Both the position numbers and the translations under genes were made by a program. Below, piece by piece: positions 7,750 through 16,493 of a DNA stretch of 61,737 nt. This DNA is from Terriglobia bacterium (GTDB lineage: Bacteria; Pseudomonadota; Alphaproteobacteria; Acetobacterales; Acetobacteraceae). Under the pieces are notes generated by a model. That model saw only the letters and a program-made list of their open reading frames with translations, made no database searches and was not told the DNA's origin. Numbering within the stretch: the first letter of the stretch is position 1; each line of letters opens with the position of its first letter. The stretch is taken from positions 1 through 61,737 of the forward strand of contig JAIMBF010000009.1 of assembly GCA_023511585.1 (NCBI GenBank), given 5' to 3'.

Positions 7750-7933
7750 GTATGAATCGGCGCACGATCGTCCTTCGGGTTCCCTAACGCTCCGAAGCTT
7801 CGAGGCGTGCCCTGTTCGTCCCCGCTGCCAGGGATCCTTTGCGCGTGCTTCAATCCGGGCATCTCGTTTTCTATCTCGGCAATTTTTGCATTTTGCTGTT
7901 AATCACCCCGGGGCTTTGCTCGGGTGTAGAAGG

Positions 7934-8332
7934 ATGCGCGAAAGGTTGCAAAGGCACGTATGGACTTATCTTGCCGTTGCCATCGGTGGCATCCTGGGCT
8001 GCTGGGCGCGTTATGCAATGACCAACCTCGTGCAGATGATTTGGGGCACGGATTTTCCCTACGCCACGCTGAGCATCAATCTCCTCGGCGCCTTCTTGAT
8101 GGGCTTTTTGTTCGTCGAAACGTTGGAGCGCTTGACCATTTCCCCGGTGTTACGGACCGGCATCTTAACGGGCGTGCTTGGCGGCTACACGACCTTCTCG
8201 ACGTTTACAATGGAAATGCTGCTGCTGGTGGAACGGGGCGAGCCGGGGAAGGCGGTTCTCTATGCCGCACTATCCGTCGGGTTAGGGCTTTTGGTCACAT
8301 TTTTCGGGGCCTACATCGCACGGAATTTGTAG
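7934..8332 (+). CDS. crcB: CrcB/Fluc fluoride channel
   Basis: A 132-residue inner-membrane protein with four hydrophobic segments. Hallmarks of the dual-topology fluoride channel family are GGILGCWARYAM in segment 1, TLSINLLGAFLMGF in segment 2, and GGYTTFSTFTMEM in segment 3, which carries the conserved phenylalanines of the fluoride path. It exports cytoplasmic fluoride. The ATG at 7934 gives a normal family length; an in-frame ATG at 7886 would add 16 unusual residues. I looked for the crcB fluoride riboswitch in the 230 bases upstream and did not find its conserved blocks. Confidence 0.92.
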   Translation: MRERLQRHVWTYLAVAIGGILGCWARYAMTNLVQMIWGTDFPYATLSINLLGAFLMGFLFVETLERLTISPVLRTGILTGVLGGYTTFSTFTMEMLLLVERGEPGKAVLYAALSVGLGLLVTFFGAYIARNL

Positions 8333-8457
8333 GACGGATATTTATCGGAAAGGCTTGCTCCACACTATCGTATTCCGATCCGACGTGTAATACTCCAAGT
8401 AAAACCATTGCAGGCATCTTCCGTTAGTCTTGGAACGGCCCTCGTCAGCTGCGTTTT

Positions 8458-10299
8458 TTATTGCGCTGCCTTCGCTTCGGCCTCCGGATCGGGGGAAGCC
8501 TCATGCCCGTCCCCATGCGCAAGCCCTGTTTCCCAGCTTCGCGAAAGCCGCATTGCCGAGAGGATTAGCCCGACTTGCGAGTAAGTTTGCGGAAAATTGC
8601 CCCATAGTTCGCCCGTTGCGGGATCGATATCTTCGGAAAGCAAACCGACATGGTTGCGGCGCGCGAGCACGTTGAGGAACAGATCTCGTGCTTGTTGCTT
8701 TCGCCCGACCCGTGCTAAAGCATCGATATACCAGAAGGTGCAGACCAGAAAAGCGGTGGTTGGAACGCCAAAATCATCAGCGACATTATAGCGCATAACA
8801 AAACCGTTGTGCAAAAGCCGCTGTTCAACCACGGCGAGAGTACGCAGGAAAATAGGGTCTCTCGCGTCGAGAAAGCCGAGTTCCGGCAAAAGAAGCACAG
8901 AGGCATCGACGAATTCCGTATCGAGCACGCCGGAGAACCAGCCCTCGCGGGTAACTGCGCGAGAAAGTATCGCCCGCCGTAACGTCGCTGCCCGGCTGTA
9001 CCAGCCGTCGGCGTCGGTTTCCTTGCCCACGAGGCGCGCAATGTGGCCGAGACGATGAAGGGCCGCCCAGCACATCACCGCAGAGAAGCTATGTATCCCG
9101 GGGCGCGTGCGGAACTCCCACAATCCGGCATCCGGCTTAAGCGCCGCCCAACGGGCGCCGATACCAACACGGCGAAGCTGGCGGTAAAGATTCGCATCGC
9201 CCCGACGGGGAAGCCGTCGGTCCCAAAACATTTGCTGCGCGGCCAGGACCACCGCGCCGTAGACATCGTTTTGCCTTTGGCGGGAAGCGGCATTGCCGAT
9301 CCGAACCGGCCCGTCGCCCCGAAAACCGGGAAGCGTTTCAACAATCCTTTCTTCCGTCTCAGCCGCAGGCGTAATCGGATAAAGCGGCGCGATTAAAGGG
9401 CGCCCATCGCGTATCACCGCGTTGATAAGATAGCGAATAAATTGCTCCATCGTAATGGTAGCGCCAAGCCGGTTGAGCGCCGTAATCGTGAAAAAGGAAT
9501 CGCGCGGCCAGCAGAATCGATAATCCCAATTTCGGCCCGACCCCGGCGCTTCCGGGATAGAGGTGGTGAGAGCCGCTACAATGCCGCCGGTATCTTCATA
9601 ACTGCAGAGTTTTAGCGTAATCGCCGCACGGATAACGGCTTCTTGCCACTCAAACGGCACTGCCAAATCGCGGACCCATTTGTACCAATAGGCACGCGTA
9701 TCGATAAACAAATTGTGTGCCAGCCGCTCCGGGTTTTCCGGCAAGACCTCGTCTGCTCCCAGAACCAATGTATGGGGGCGATCAAGCACAAAAGAAGTTT
9801 CATGAAGAACGAAGTTAATCGATACGTCGGTCGTCAGGCGCAATGTCGTATCGGGGCTGACGAAGCGGAGATGATTACTCCCGATGCTTACTGAAGGAAT
9901 GCTCGCGCCGTAATCAAATGACGGGCGCACCCGAATGGAAATATAGGGGCGGCCGGCGAGGGGTTCTATCCTGCGCACGATCATCGGCGGACGATAAATG
10001 CGGCCGTAGCGATTAAAACGCGGGCAGAAATCGAGGATGCGAACCTTCGCTCCGGTTTGCCCTACAAGTACGGTCTCCGTGATTGCAGTGTTCTCGATGT
10101 AGCGCTGGCGATGCGCGACGATGCCGCCGGCAAGCTCTACATCCATAAAGCCCCGCTCCGCCGGTTCTTCTCTGAGCAGCGCATCGAAAGCCGGCGGGGC
10201 GTCCAAGGAGGGAAAGCCGAACCAAACGTGCTGCCCCTTCGGCGTAATCAGGGAAGCAACCGAACAATTGCCGATAACACTCAGATCAAGATTTCCCAT
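8458..10299 (-). CDS. Glycoside hydrolase family 15 protein (glucoamylase/trehalase type)
   Basis: A 613-residue cytoplasmic enzyme with an N-terminal beta-rich domain and a C-terminal (alpha/alpha)6 barrel. GH15 signatures are RNWDYRFCWPRDSF (about residue 270), DAGLWEFR carrying the likely general acid Glu, and GELWGNFPQTYSQVGL near the C-terminus with the second catalytic Glu. No signal peptide is present, so it acts on intracellular glucan or trehalose. Bacterial relatives include glucoamylases and acid trehalases, and the exact substrate cannot be told. It is convergent with crcB. A weak FixK-like half-match (10322-10335) sits too close to the start to be called. Confidence 0.92.
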   Translation of the reverse strand: MGNLDLSVIGNCSVASLITPKGQHVWFGFPSLDAPPAFDALLREEPAERGFMDVELAGGIVAHRQRYIENTAITETVLVGQTGAKVRILDFCPRFNRYGRIYRPPMIVRRIEPLAGRPYISIRVRPSFDYGASIPSVSIGSNHLRFVSPDTTLRLTTDVSINFVLHETSFVLDRPHTLVLGADEVLPENPERLAHNLFIDTRAYWYKWVRDLAVPFEWQEAVIRAAITLKLCSYEDTGGIVAALTTSIPEAPGSGRNWDYRFCWPRDSFFTITALNRLGATITMEQFIRYLINAVIRDGRPLIAPLYPITPAAETEERIVETLPGFRGDGPVRIGNAASRQRQNDVYGAVVLAAQQMFWDRRLPRRGDANLYRQLRRVGIGARWAALKPDAGLWEFRTRPGIHSFSAVMCWAALHRLGHIARLVGKETDADGWYSRAATLRRAILSRAVTREGWFSGVLDTEFVDASVLLLPELGFLDARDPIFLRTLAVVEQRLLHNGFVMRYNVADDFGVPTTAFLVCTFWYIDALARVGRKQQARDLFLNVLARRNHVGLLSEDIDPATGELWGNFPQTYSQVGLILSAMRLSRSWETGLAHGDGHEASPDPEAEAKAAQ

Positions 10300-10505
10300 A
10301 ATTCTTTATTTTCGCAAATGCTTGGGGCAAAGCAAGCCCAAATAATGCAGGTGTCGCGGCAAAGGAAGGGTCCGGCGCGCCGGGCAGGCATAGCCAAAGC
10401 AAAACCAGCCGGTGAGCGAGAGGCTTTTTTGCCCCCCGCTCTGTTGGCGAAGATTCTTTACGAAAATGCGTGAACGGTTCGGTTTTTCACCTCTGAGGCG
10501 AGATC

Positions 10506-11138
10506 TCACAAAATCCAATCGAAGACCAAAATCAGCGCAATAAACCCCACGAGTGCCATCACCGCATAAGTGCGGCTAGATTTTACCGGGTTTGTTCGGG
10601 TAAACCCAAAGAAGGAGTTGGCGTTGGCTGCATGAAAAACAAAGCTTGCGATCAGAATTGCAGCCCACTGTTGCTTCGGCTGAAGTGCCAGGGTAAAGGC
10701 GACAACAAGACCGTATTCCACCACGAAGGCGAGCGCCCCATGGCGCCATAACCCAAGGCCGACTTTTACGTCCTTGCCGAAGCCAAGCACGGGTAAATCC
10801 GGCAAATGAACGATTGCATCCAAGAGCCAATGCGAGATGGAAGCAAGAACAAAGACAATTGCCGCTGTTACCGAGCGGCAGTAAAGTCCGATCAGTAATG
10901 CCGGAAGAGAAGCCAGAATATTGCCAAGCACAAGGGAATGGGAATAGGGATAATACTCAAACCGGATACGACTCTGCAAAGGAGAGGCCGGGTCGATTTC
11001 CACCTTTTCAAGACCGGTGAGGACGGTAACCCCCCACAACAAATCTGGAAAACTTGTTCCGGTCAAAGATACCCAAAGCGGCGTGTGCGGCGTTAACGCA
11101 GCTGCCAATTCCGCTCCGACAAGATGACCGATAAACAA
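10506..11138 (-). CDS. Integral membrane protein of the LexA-binding/metal-dependent hydrolase type
   Basis: A 210-residue membrane protein with about six hydrophobic segments. Histidine/aspartate motifs typical of the YdjM-like family are visible: FIGHLVGAELA at the N-terminus, YSHSL, and SHWLLDAIVHLPDLP. The start is a TTG at 11138, preceded by AGGG at good spacing; the resulting MFIGH N-terminus is the usual one for such proteins, and no ATG is available nearby. It is transcribed on the same strand as the Ni/Co transporter upstream, with about 70 bases between. A catalytic activity has not been established for this family. Confidence 0.7.
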   Translation of the reverse strand: MFIGHLVGAELAAALTPHTPLWVSLTGTSFPDLLWGVTVLTGLEKVEIDPASPLQSRIRFEYYPYSHSLVLGNILASLPALLIGLYCRSVTAAIVFVLASISHWLLDAIVHLPDLPVLGFGKDVKVGLGLWRHGALAFVVEYGLVVAFTLALQPKQQWAAILIASFVFHAANANSFFGFTRTNPVKSSRTYAVMALVGFIALILVFDWIL

Positions 11139-11207
11139 GTTGATCGCCCTGTTTTTCTTGAGGTTCTACGGAGAACTGCGGCCTATACCGATAGAATGGT
11201 CTTAGGC

Positions 11208-12242
11208 TTATTCATCTGTTTGCAGGTTCGCATAATTCCGTGCCCTGTAGACGAAAACCGATGCAATCCAGATCAACACGAAAATCGTGATGATAAGGTA
11301 ACCGATCGTGCCGAAATTATCATTCAGCACCCCAATGATCCGCCAGAAGGACCCCTCCAGCGAAAGCTGGTCGGAAAGAAGCCCGGCTACCTCAATGGCA
11401 CAAACGACCAAGGCAATGACCACCGAGACAGAAGTGACCGCCATATTGTAATAAAGCTTGCGAACCGGTTTCACGAACGCCCAAGCATAAACGCTCAACA
11501 TCAGGATACTATCCGCCGTATCGATAAGCGACATGCCTGCCGTAAACAGGGCGGGGAAGACCAAGATAGACCAAATCGGCATTCCTTGCGCGGCTTGCGT
11601 TGCGGAGATGCCAAGCAGGCTTACCTCGGTTGCTGTGTCAAACCCAAGCCCGAAGAGGAAACCTATGATATACATCTGCCAGCTCTTTCGGATCAAAGCA
11701 AAGAGCGGGCGAAACAATCGCGTCAGCAATCCGCGCCCGGCCAGCAGTCGATCAAGGCTTTCTTCCGTGTACGAACCACCTGCTTTTACAGAATTAAATA
11801 CGCGATAAACGTTCACCAAAATAACAACATTTACGATGGCGATCCCAAGCAGGAACAAGGATGAGATCAAAGTGCCGATAATGTTTCCAAAGTCGCGGAA
11901 GGCGCTGAAACGCGCATTGAATGTTGTCGCGGCGACGGCAACGCCAACGGAGGCAAGCAAGACGATGGTTGAATGCCCAAGAGAGAAGAAGAAACCAACT
12001 GTTGTCGGGCGCTTGCCTTCGGCAATCAATTTGCGGGTAACATTGTCGATAGCGGCGATATGGTCGGCATCCACCGCGTGACGCAGGCCAAGACTGTAAG
12101 CAAGAAATGCGGTGCCGAGAAACACCGGATAATGCCGGAATGCAATCAACGCCCAGATCCAGGCGAGGATGTTAGCAACGACCAAGCCTGCAAAAAGGCC
12201 GGCAACTCTTATGCGCAAGCCGTTCTTGGCATCGTAAGACAT
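11208..12242 (-). CDS. NiCoT-family nickel/cobalt permease
   Basis: A 344-residue inner-membrane secondary transporter for Ni2+ and/or Co2+. The family signature HAVDADHIAAIDN lies in transmembrane segment 2, with LGHST and GLGFDTATE further on, and about eight hydrophobic segments follow the HoxN/NixA/NicT pattern. I chose the ATG at 12242 (MSYDAKNG); a longer frame to 12365 would add an atypical Cys-rich leader. It could supply Ni for hydrogenase or urease or Co for cobalamin, none of which is encoded here. A FixK-type box lies in the divergent intergenic region shared with DUF2267. I see no cobalamin riboswitch. Confidence 0.93.
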   Translation of the reverse strand: MSYDAKNGLRIRVAGLFAGLVVANILAWIWALIAFRHYPVFLGTAFLAYSLGLRHAVDADHIAAIDNVTRKLIAEGKRPTTVGFFFSLGHSTIVLLASVGVAVAATTFNARFSAFRDFGNIIGTLISSLFLLGIAIVNVVILVNVYRVFNSVKAGGSYTEESLDRLLAGRGLLTRLFRPLFALIRKSWQMYIIGFLFGLGFDTATEVSLLGISATQAAQGMPIWSILVFPALFTAGMSLIDTADSILMLSVYAWAFVKPVRKLYYNMAVTSVSVVIALVVCAIEVAGLLSDQLSLEGSFWRIIGVLNDNFGTIGYLIITIFVLIWIASVFVYRARNYANLQTDE

Positions 12243-12550
12243 GGCGCAAGCGAATATTACACACCCTCCGGCGCGACACAAGTCTGCCGAAAACATCACC
12301 CCAAGGAGATTTCCGGGGTAGAAGAAGGGTTCGGTCCCCCCGTCTGGCAGCCGGTGGCGAAGCATCGCCGCGGGGCCGGGCTTGCCGATTCCATATTATG
12401 CCCGGTTTTTGCGGCGGAGGGTTGCACTTTGAGCTGTATCAATGACTGCCGAGGCCAAATGATGTTTGGTCAATTGGGTCATATAGGGCGCGCTCGTCCA
12501 CACCTACGCTCGGTGAAGCGCGTGCCCGTAACAGAGTTGAGGAGACAACC
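12243..12550. other. Divergent regulatory region between the NiCoT permease and DUF2267 genes
   Basis: A 308-base intergenic region with no gene. It holds a perfect FixK/FNR-type box at 12429-12442. On the minus strand CATAAT (12400-12395) resembles a -10 element for the permease. The permease leader of about 150 bases can pair in places (for example CTGCC/GGCAG blocks), but I do not recognise a riboswitch. Confidence 0.5.
12429..12442. promoter_or_regulatory. FixK/FNR-type box between the NiCoT and DUF2267 genes
   Basis: TTGAGCTGTATCAA is a perfect TTGA-N6-TCAA palindrome. It lies 108 bases before the DUF2267 start and 186 bases before the permease start on the other strand. Either or both may be controlled; spacing to -10-like hexamers is not ideal for either. 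Confidence 0.65.
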
Positions 12551-12988
12551 ATGAGCACAGGCTTAGACGTTTTCGATCGGACGTTGCAGATCACCAACAC
12601 ATGGCTTGGTGAAATAGAAGAAACCCTAGGGCCGGACCGGCATGTCGCCTGGCATGTACTGGGCGCGGTGTTGCGAGCGCTCCGTGATCGGCTGCCGATA
12701 GAGTTGGCGGCCCATCTCGGCACCCAGTTGCCGCTTCTTGTGCGCGGCGCATACTATGAACACTTCCGCCCTGGTCACGCGCCGGCGAAAATTTACACGG
12801 AAGAGGAGTTCTTGACTTACGTCAGCAACGATCTGGGTGGCATTCGCCCGGTCAACGTCAGAAAAGCCGTGCGCAGCGTGTTCGCCGTCCTCGGCCGCCA
12901 TGTGACGCCGGAACAGATCGAAAAAGTACAAAGATCGCTCCCCGAGCATATTCGCGCAATGTGGCCCGCCCCCGGAGAGCCGATCTGA
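12551..12988 (+). CDS. DUF2267 family protein
   Basis: A 145-residue cytoplasmic protein matching DUF2267: VFDRTLQITNTWLGEI at the start, AWHVLGAVLRALRDRLP, AAHLGTQLPLLVRGAYYEHF, and a C-terminal helical repeat of the same kind (RKAVRSVFAVLGRHV). Start at 12551 follows TTGAGGAGACAACC. The family's biochemical function is unknown. In alphaproteobacteria it is often found with Hsp20, CBS and universal-stress genes in oxygen- or stress-controlled sets, and here it carries an upstream FixK box. It converges with the PRPP synthetase gene, leaving a six-base gap. Confidence 0.9.
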   Translation: MSTGLDVFDRTLQITNTWLGEIEETLGPDRHVAWHVLGAVLRALRDRLPIELAAHLGTQLPLLVRGAYYEHFRPGHAPAKIYTEEEFLTYVSNDLGGIRPVNVRKAVRSVFAVLGRHVTPEQIEKVQRSLPEHIRAMWPAPGEPI

Positions 12989-12994
12989 GCAAAA

Positions 12995-13957
12995 CTATCT
13001 GATATCCCGCGAGCCGAGAATCGCCTGCGCAATCATTCCGGCGGCATCGAGAACCGTGAGTTTTACGCCGGCTGTCTGAGAAGCAAGCCGAAAGGGGGGC
13101 ACGGTGTTGAGCACGACAATGCCCTCGAATGCGGTTTCCTCGAAAAAGGAAGGGGCCCCGCCAATGAAGAGCCCGTGCGCTGCCGCGGCGAACAGGCGCC
13201 CTGCTCCCTGCGCGCGGCATGCTTTGGCGGCGCGGATTAAAGTTGTTCCGGTGCTGATCAAATCATCGACGATAATCACTGTCTTTCCGCGCACGTCGCC
13301 GGCAAGCCAACTCCCCGTAACAACGCCGGAACTTCGGAACTTCTCAACATAGGCGCTCGCGACCTCACGCCCAGTGAGTGCTTCCAGGCGCTCGCGCAGC
13401 TGTTCGGCCCGTTTTGCACCTCCGGGATCGGGGGAAACAACCGCAATAGGCTGGTCCCGAAGCAGGGAGGCGAAATACTCGGCAAATAACGGGGCTGCTT
13501 CCAGATGAATTGTGGGACAGCGAAACGCATTCTCAAATGCCGCCACGTTATGGACTTCCACCACGATGACGCGATCGATACCGACCGCTTCACACATTGC
13601 CGCAACATAGCGCGTGGTGATCGGGTCCCGTGCCTTGGTGCGACGGTCCTTGCGCGCATAAGCAAGATAAGGCAGCACCGCCGTGACCCGCTCGGCACCG
13701 GCATCTTTCAGCGCGCCGCAGAAAAAGAGCAAGCGGCAGAGCTTGTCGTTCACCGAATGGCCCGGCTCGCCATAAAGGGCGTGAAGCACGAAGACATCCT
13801 GCCCGCTCACGTCCTGCAAAGGGCGGGCTTTGTGCTCGCCATCCTCGAATTCGCGCTCTTCCAGCGGAGCAAGCGGCACTTCCAGCCACGCCGCAACCTT
13901 TTCACCGAACGGGCGTGTCGTGGAAAGAGCAAAAAGCGATAACGGGCGAGGGCTCAT
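12995..13957 (-). CDS. prs: Ribose-phosphate pyrophosphokinase (PRPP synthetase), probably an accessory copy
   Basis: A 320-residue cytoplasmic enzyme making PRPP from ribose 5-phosphate and ATP. Visible motifs are EFEDGEHKARPL (flag region), LPYLAYARKDRRTKARDPIT (catalytic/ATP), VVSPDPGGAKRAEQL, and the PRPP-binding loop VIIVDDLISTGTT. Sequences differ from the classical enzyme at several usually invariant points, for example ARKDRRTKARDP where ARQDRKTRPRVP is usual, so this is likely an accessory copy of a divergent class. Its ATG overlaps the stop of the upstream kinase gene by four bases. It is the last gene of an operon with nicotinate phosphoribosyltransferase, which consumes PRPP. Confidence 0.9.
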   Translation of the reverse strand: MSPRPLSLFALSTTRPFGEKVAAWLEVPLAPLEEREFEDGEHKARPLQDVSGQDVFVLHALYGEPGHSVNDKLCRLLFFCGALKDAGAERVTAVLPYLAYARKDRRTKARDPITTRYVAAMCEAVGIDRVIVVEVHNVAAFENAFRCPTIHLEAAPLFAEYFASLLRDQPIAVVSPDPGGAKRAEQLRERLEALTGREVASAYVEKFRSSGVVTGSWLAGDVRGKTVIIVDDLISTGTTLIRAAKACRAQGAGRLFAAAAHGLFIGGAPSFFEETAFEGIVVLNTVPPFRLASQTAGVKLTVLDAAGMIAQAILGSRDIR

Positions 13958-15117
13958 GGCGACATCCTTCGAGTTTTATCGGTTCCCTGAGGTAGCCACG
14001 CCGGTGGTACGGCGAGGTAGCGATAGCTTGCGGCGAGGTATCTTTGCGCACGCTGAAGCCGGCTGCGGGCTTCGTGCGGCTCTTGCCGCCTCAGTGCGCT
14101 GCCCGCCAGTGTCCAACTGCGCGCGGCAGCACGCAACGCGAGAAAAAGCGGAAGCACCTGGAAATCATCCACGTTTCCCGCAATCTCACGATAGCGCTTC
14201 AGAGCAAGAGCGGCCAGATCGCTATGCCCACGGAGATCGAGGTCGACGAGGAGAAAGGCGAGATCATAGAGAACGTCTGTCCAGGCCAACGGAGCGGAAA
14301 ATTCGATGCAATCATACAAAGTGGGCTTGCCCTCGAACAGGCAGACATTCGCCAAGCGTAAATCGCCATGTCCGCGCCGCACCAAACCGCGATTCCGGCG
14401 TTGCTCGAGCACGGGGATGAGGTGATGAAATCTTGCCGTCATCTCGCCGCGAAGCGCGGAAACCGCAGATTTCTTGAGAAGCGGAGCCAGGCGCTCCAGC
14501 TCCCGAAAATTCTCCGCAATCGCCCAGCGGATACCCTGGGCGCCGCCAAATGCTCGGCTCGGTTGGGCGGCGCCGTGAAAACGCGCAATCTCCGCGGCCA
14601 ACGCGCTGACAAGCTGGCGGGTTAAGCAACCGCGCTCGGCCAGAACGTCGAACTGGTTGCTTTGGGCGAAGCGGCGCATCACGACCACATGCTCTACCGC
14701 AGGCCCCGGACCGTTGAAGGCCAATACACCGTTCCGATCACGGTGAATTGCCCAAACATCGAGATAGAGCCGGGGGGCGGCGCGCTTATTCAGCCGCAGC
14801 TCGGCATAGCATGCCTGCTTGCGCAAGCTCGCGGTGGTGTAGTCCAGAGAAGCGAAGCAGATTGCGCGCTTCAGTTTATACGCCCGATCTTTTAACAGAA
14901 AGATGATAGCGCCGTGCGTGACAATCCGCTCGACCGGTTCATCAGGCAGGCCGTAACTTTCCCCTCGCGAAAGAAATTCGATGACGTCCTTTTGCTCCCA
15001 AGAAAAGTCGGCGGCGCCACCGTTACTCTGCGCGAAGGTTGCAGCCTGCTGCCCACTCGGTGCGGGAAGCAGATTATTCTGCTCGATCGCGTAAGGAAGG
15101 TTAATTTGCGTCGGCAA
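13954..15117 (-). CDS. Aminoglycoside phosphotransferase-like kinase (COG2187 type), lacking the usual ATPase half
   Basis: About 387 residues with an APH/choline-kinase fold. The N-terminal HGAIIFLLKDRAYKLKR resembles the nucleotide-binding Lys region of COG2187 proteins. GHGDLRLANV is the catalytic HxDxxxxN loop and YDCIEFS the metal-binding Asp. Many relatives carry a second, P-loop kinase domain at the C-terminus; this protein ends before it. The start is uncertain: no ATG occurs near the end of the preceding gene, and TTG at 15117, overlapping that gene by 17 bases, is the best candidate. It sits between nicotinate phosphoribosyltransferase and PRPP synthetase. Substrate unknown; antibiotic resistance is unlikely. 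Confidence 0.78.
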   Translation of the reverse strand: MPTQINLPYAIEQNNLLPAPSGQQAATFAQSNGGAADFSWEQKDVIEFLSRGESYGLPDEPVERIVTHGAIIFLLKDRAYKLKRAICFASLDYTTASLRKQACYAELRLNKRAAPRLYLDVWAIHRDRNGVLAFNGPGPAVEHVVVMRRFAQSNQFDVLAERGCLTRQLVSALAAEIARFHGAAQPSRAFGGAQGIRWAIAENFRELERLAPLLKKSAVSALRGEMTARFHHLIPVLEQRRNRGLVRRGHGDLRLANVCLFEGKPTLYDCIEFSAPLAWTDVLYDLAFLLVDLDLRGHSDLAALALKRYREIAGNVDDFQVLPLFLALRAAARSWTLAGSALRRQEPHEARSRLQRAQRYLAASYRYLAVPPAWLPQGTDKTRRMSP

Positions 15118-16456
15118 CCCCCATGGCTCGGTCAAGCGCAGCCGCAAGAGCCCGCACGCCGGGGCTGATCTCCACCGGAATCTGCCCGGGTTGCAATTCT
15201 CGCAAAGGTTCCGGTAGGCTTGCCAGCGACGCGGCTGCTCTGGCACGCGCTCCTTCTAGGCCGGGGAGGCTTTCGACGCGCCGGCCGTTTCGCATTGCAG
15301 GCTTCAAAAGCGGCTCGCCTTGCATCGGCTCATCGACCAGCGCCACAATATCTCCGGCAATCACGCCGTCAGGCGTATAACGCCGGTAGACTTGTTTTCG
15401 CCCGGGCCAGGTCGCCTTGCCCTCACTTTTTTTGCGTCGCGCTCGACCGGCATATTCCTGCAGCTTATATGCGCAATCCAGCGCGGGCGCATCGGAAGAC
15501 GTGGTCAAGCTCGTGCCAATGCCGAAACCGTCAATCGGCGCCCCCGCCGCGCAAAGCGCCCGGAGCGCATGCTCGTCAAGACCGCCGCTCGCAAAAATGC
15601 GAATCGTGTGAAGGCCCGCGGCGTCAAGAATCGCGCGCACGCGCCGTGCGTGAGAAGCAAGGTCGCCGCTGTCGATCCGCACGGCAGAAACCTCGATCCC
15701 TTCTTCGTGCAGGCGCGGCGCGAGTTGGGCCACGATGGCTGCTGCACGTTCGGTGTCATAAGTGTCGATGAGCAAGGTGAGCCCTTGCGGCCGTACGTGA
15801 GCGAAACGCGTGAAAGCCAGCGCCTCGTCGTCATGTGCCTCGATGAAGGAGTGTGCCATGGTGCCGACAACCGGGATGCCGAAGAGCCGCTTCGCAAGCA
15901 CCGTGGCGGATGCGGCAAAGCCGGCCAGATAGCTTGCACGGGCCGCCAGAACGCCTGCCTCGGCGCCGTGTGCCCGCCGCAGCCCAAAATCAACAAGCTG
16001 CTTGCCCGGTGCGGCGAGCACCATGCGGGCTGCTTTCGAGGCAATGACGGTTTGCAAATGTAGGAGGTTGAGAAGCCGCGTTTCCATCAGTTGCGCCTCC
16101 GGAAGCGGCGCGGTGACGCGAATCATCGGCTCGTCGGGAAAGAAAACGGTGCCTTCCGGAAGTGCATCGACATCGCCCGTGAAGCGAAAATTAGCCAAGT
16201 AATCGAGAAACTCGGGCGAAAAATCGCCGTTTGCCCGAAGCCAGGCCAACTCCTCGGGCGAAAAGCGCGCATTTTCCAAAAAATCAACAAGCTGCTCGAG
16301 GCCTGCCATCAGAAGGAACTGGCGCTCCGGCGGAAGCTTGCGCACGAAGAGTTCAAAGCTTGCCCGTTCCGTCATGCCGTGGGCGATATAGGCCTCCAGC
16401 ATGCTGAGTTCGTAGAGGTCCGTCAGCAGCAGGCTTTGCTCGAGCATGCGCGCCAT
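15101..16456 (-). CDS. pncB: Nicotinate phosphoribosyltransferase
   Basis: A 451-residue cytoplasmic enzyme converting nicotinate and PRPP to nicotinate mononucleotide in NAD salvage. Family marks are LLTDLYELSMLEAY at the N-terminus, the phosphorylatable-His region GTMAHSFIEAH, LIDTYDT, VRIDSGDL, and GFGIGTSL near the phosphate-binding site. It follows the HPF-like gene by 37 bases and overlaps the kinase gene downstream. The operon order hibernation factor, nicotinate phosphoribosyltransferase, kinase, PRPP synthetase supplies the co-substrate PRPP and links NAD salvage to the dormancy response. Confidence 0.95.
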   Translation of the reverse strand: MARMLEQSLLLTDLYELSMLEAYIAHGMTERASFELFVRKLPPERQFLLMAGLEQLVDFLENARFSPEELAWLRANGDFSPEFLDYLANFRFTGDVDALPEGTVFFPDEPMIRVTAPLPEAQLMETRLLNLLHLQTVIASKAARMVLAAPGKQLVDFGLRRAHGAEAGVLAARASYLAGFAASATVLAKRLFGIPVVGTMAHSFIEAHDDEALAFTRFAHVRPQGLTLLIDTYDTERAAAIVAQLAPRLHEEGIEVSAVRIDSGDLASHARRVRAILDAAGLHTIRIFASGGLDEHALRALCAAGAPIDGFGIGTSLTTSSDAPALDCAYKLQEYAGRARRKKSEGKATWPGRKQVYRRYTPDGVIAGDIVALVDEPMQGEPLLKPAMRNGRRVESLPGLEGARARAAASLASLPEPLRELQPGQIPVEISPGVRALAAALDRAMGVADAN

Positions 16457-16493
16457 TGCAACCTCAATCTGAACCCCCGAACATGATGTGCTC

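Noticed and set aside
7705-7933. Fluoride riboswitch upstream of crcB
   Set aside because: The conserved blocks of the crcB motif (GG-GATGG...TTCGCC and the later GCT-ATGA...CCT) are not present in this gap.
10322-10335. FixK-type box before the GH15 gene
   Set aside because: On the minus strand TTGCTTTGCCCCAA keeps TTG-N8-CAA but breaks the consensus, and it lies only 23 bases from the start codon, too close for a normal activator site.
12243-12428. Cobalamin or nickel/cobalt riboswitch in the NiCoT leader
   Set aside because: The leader can form hairpins, but the B12-box and GCCACTG-type core are missing; the upstream signal seen is a FixK-type box instead.
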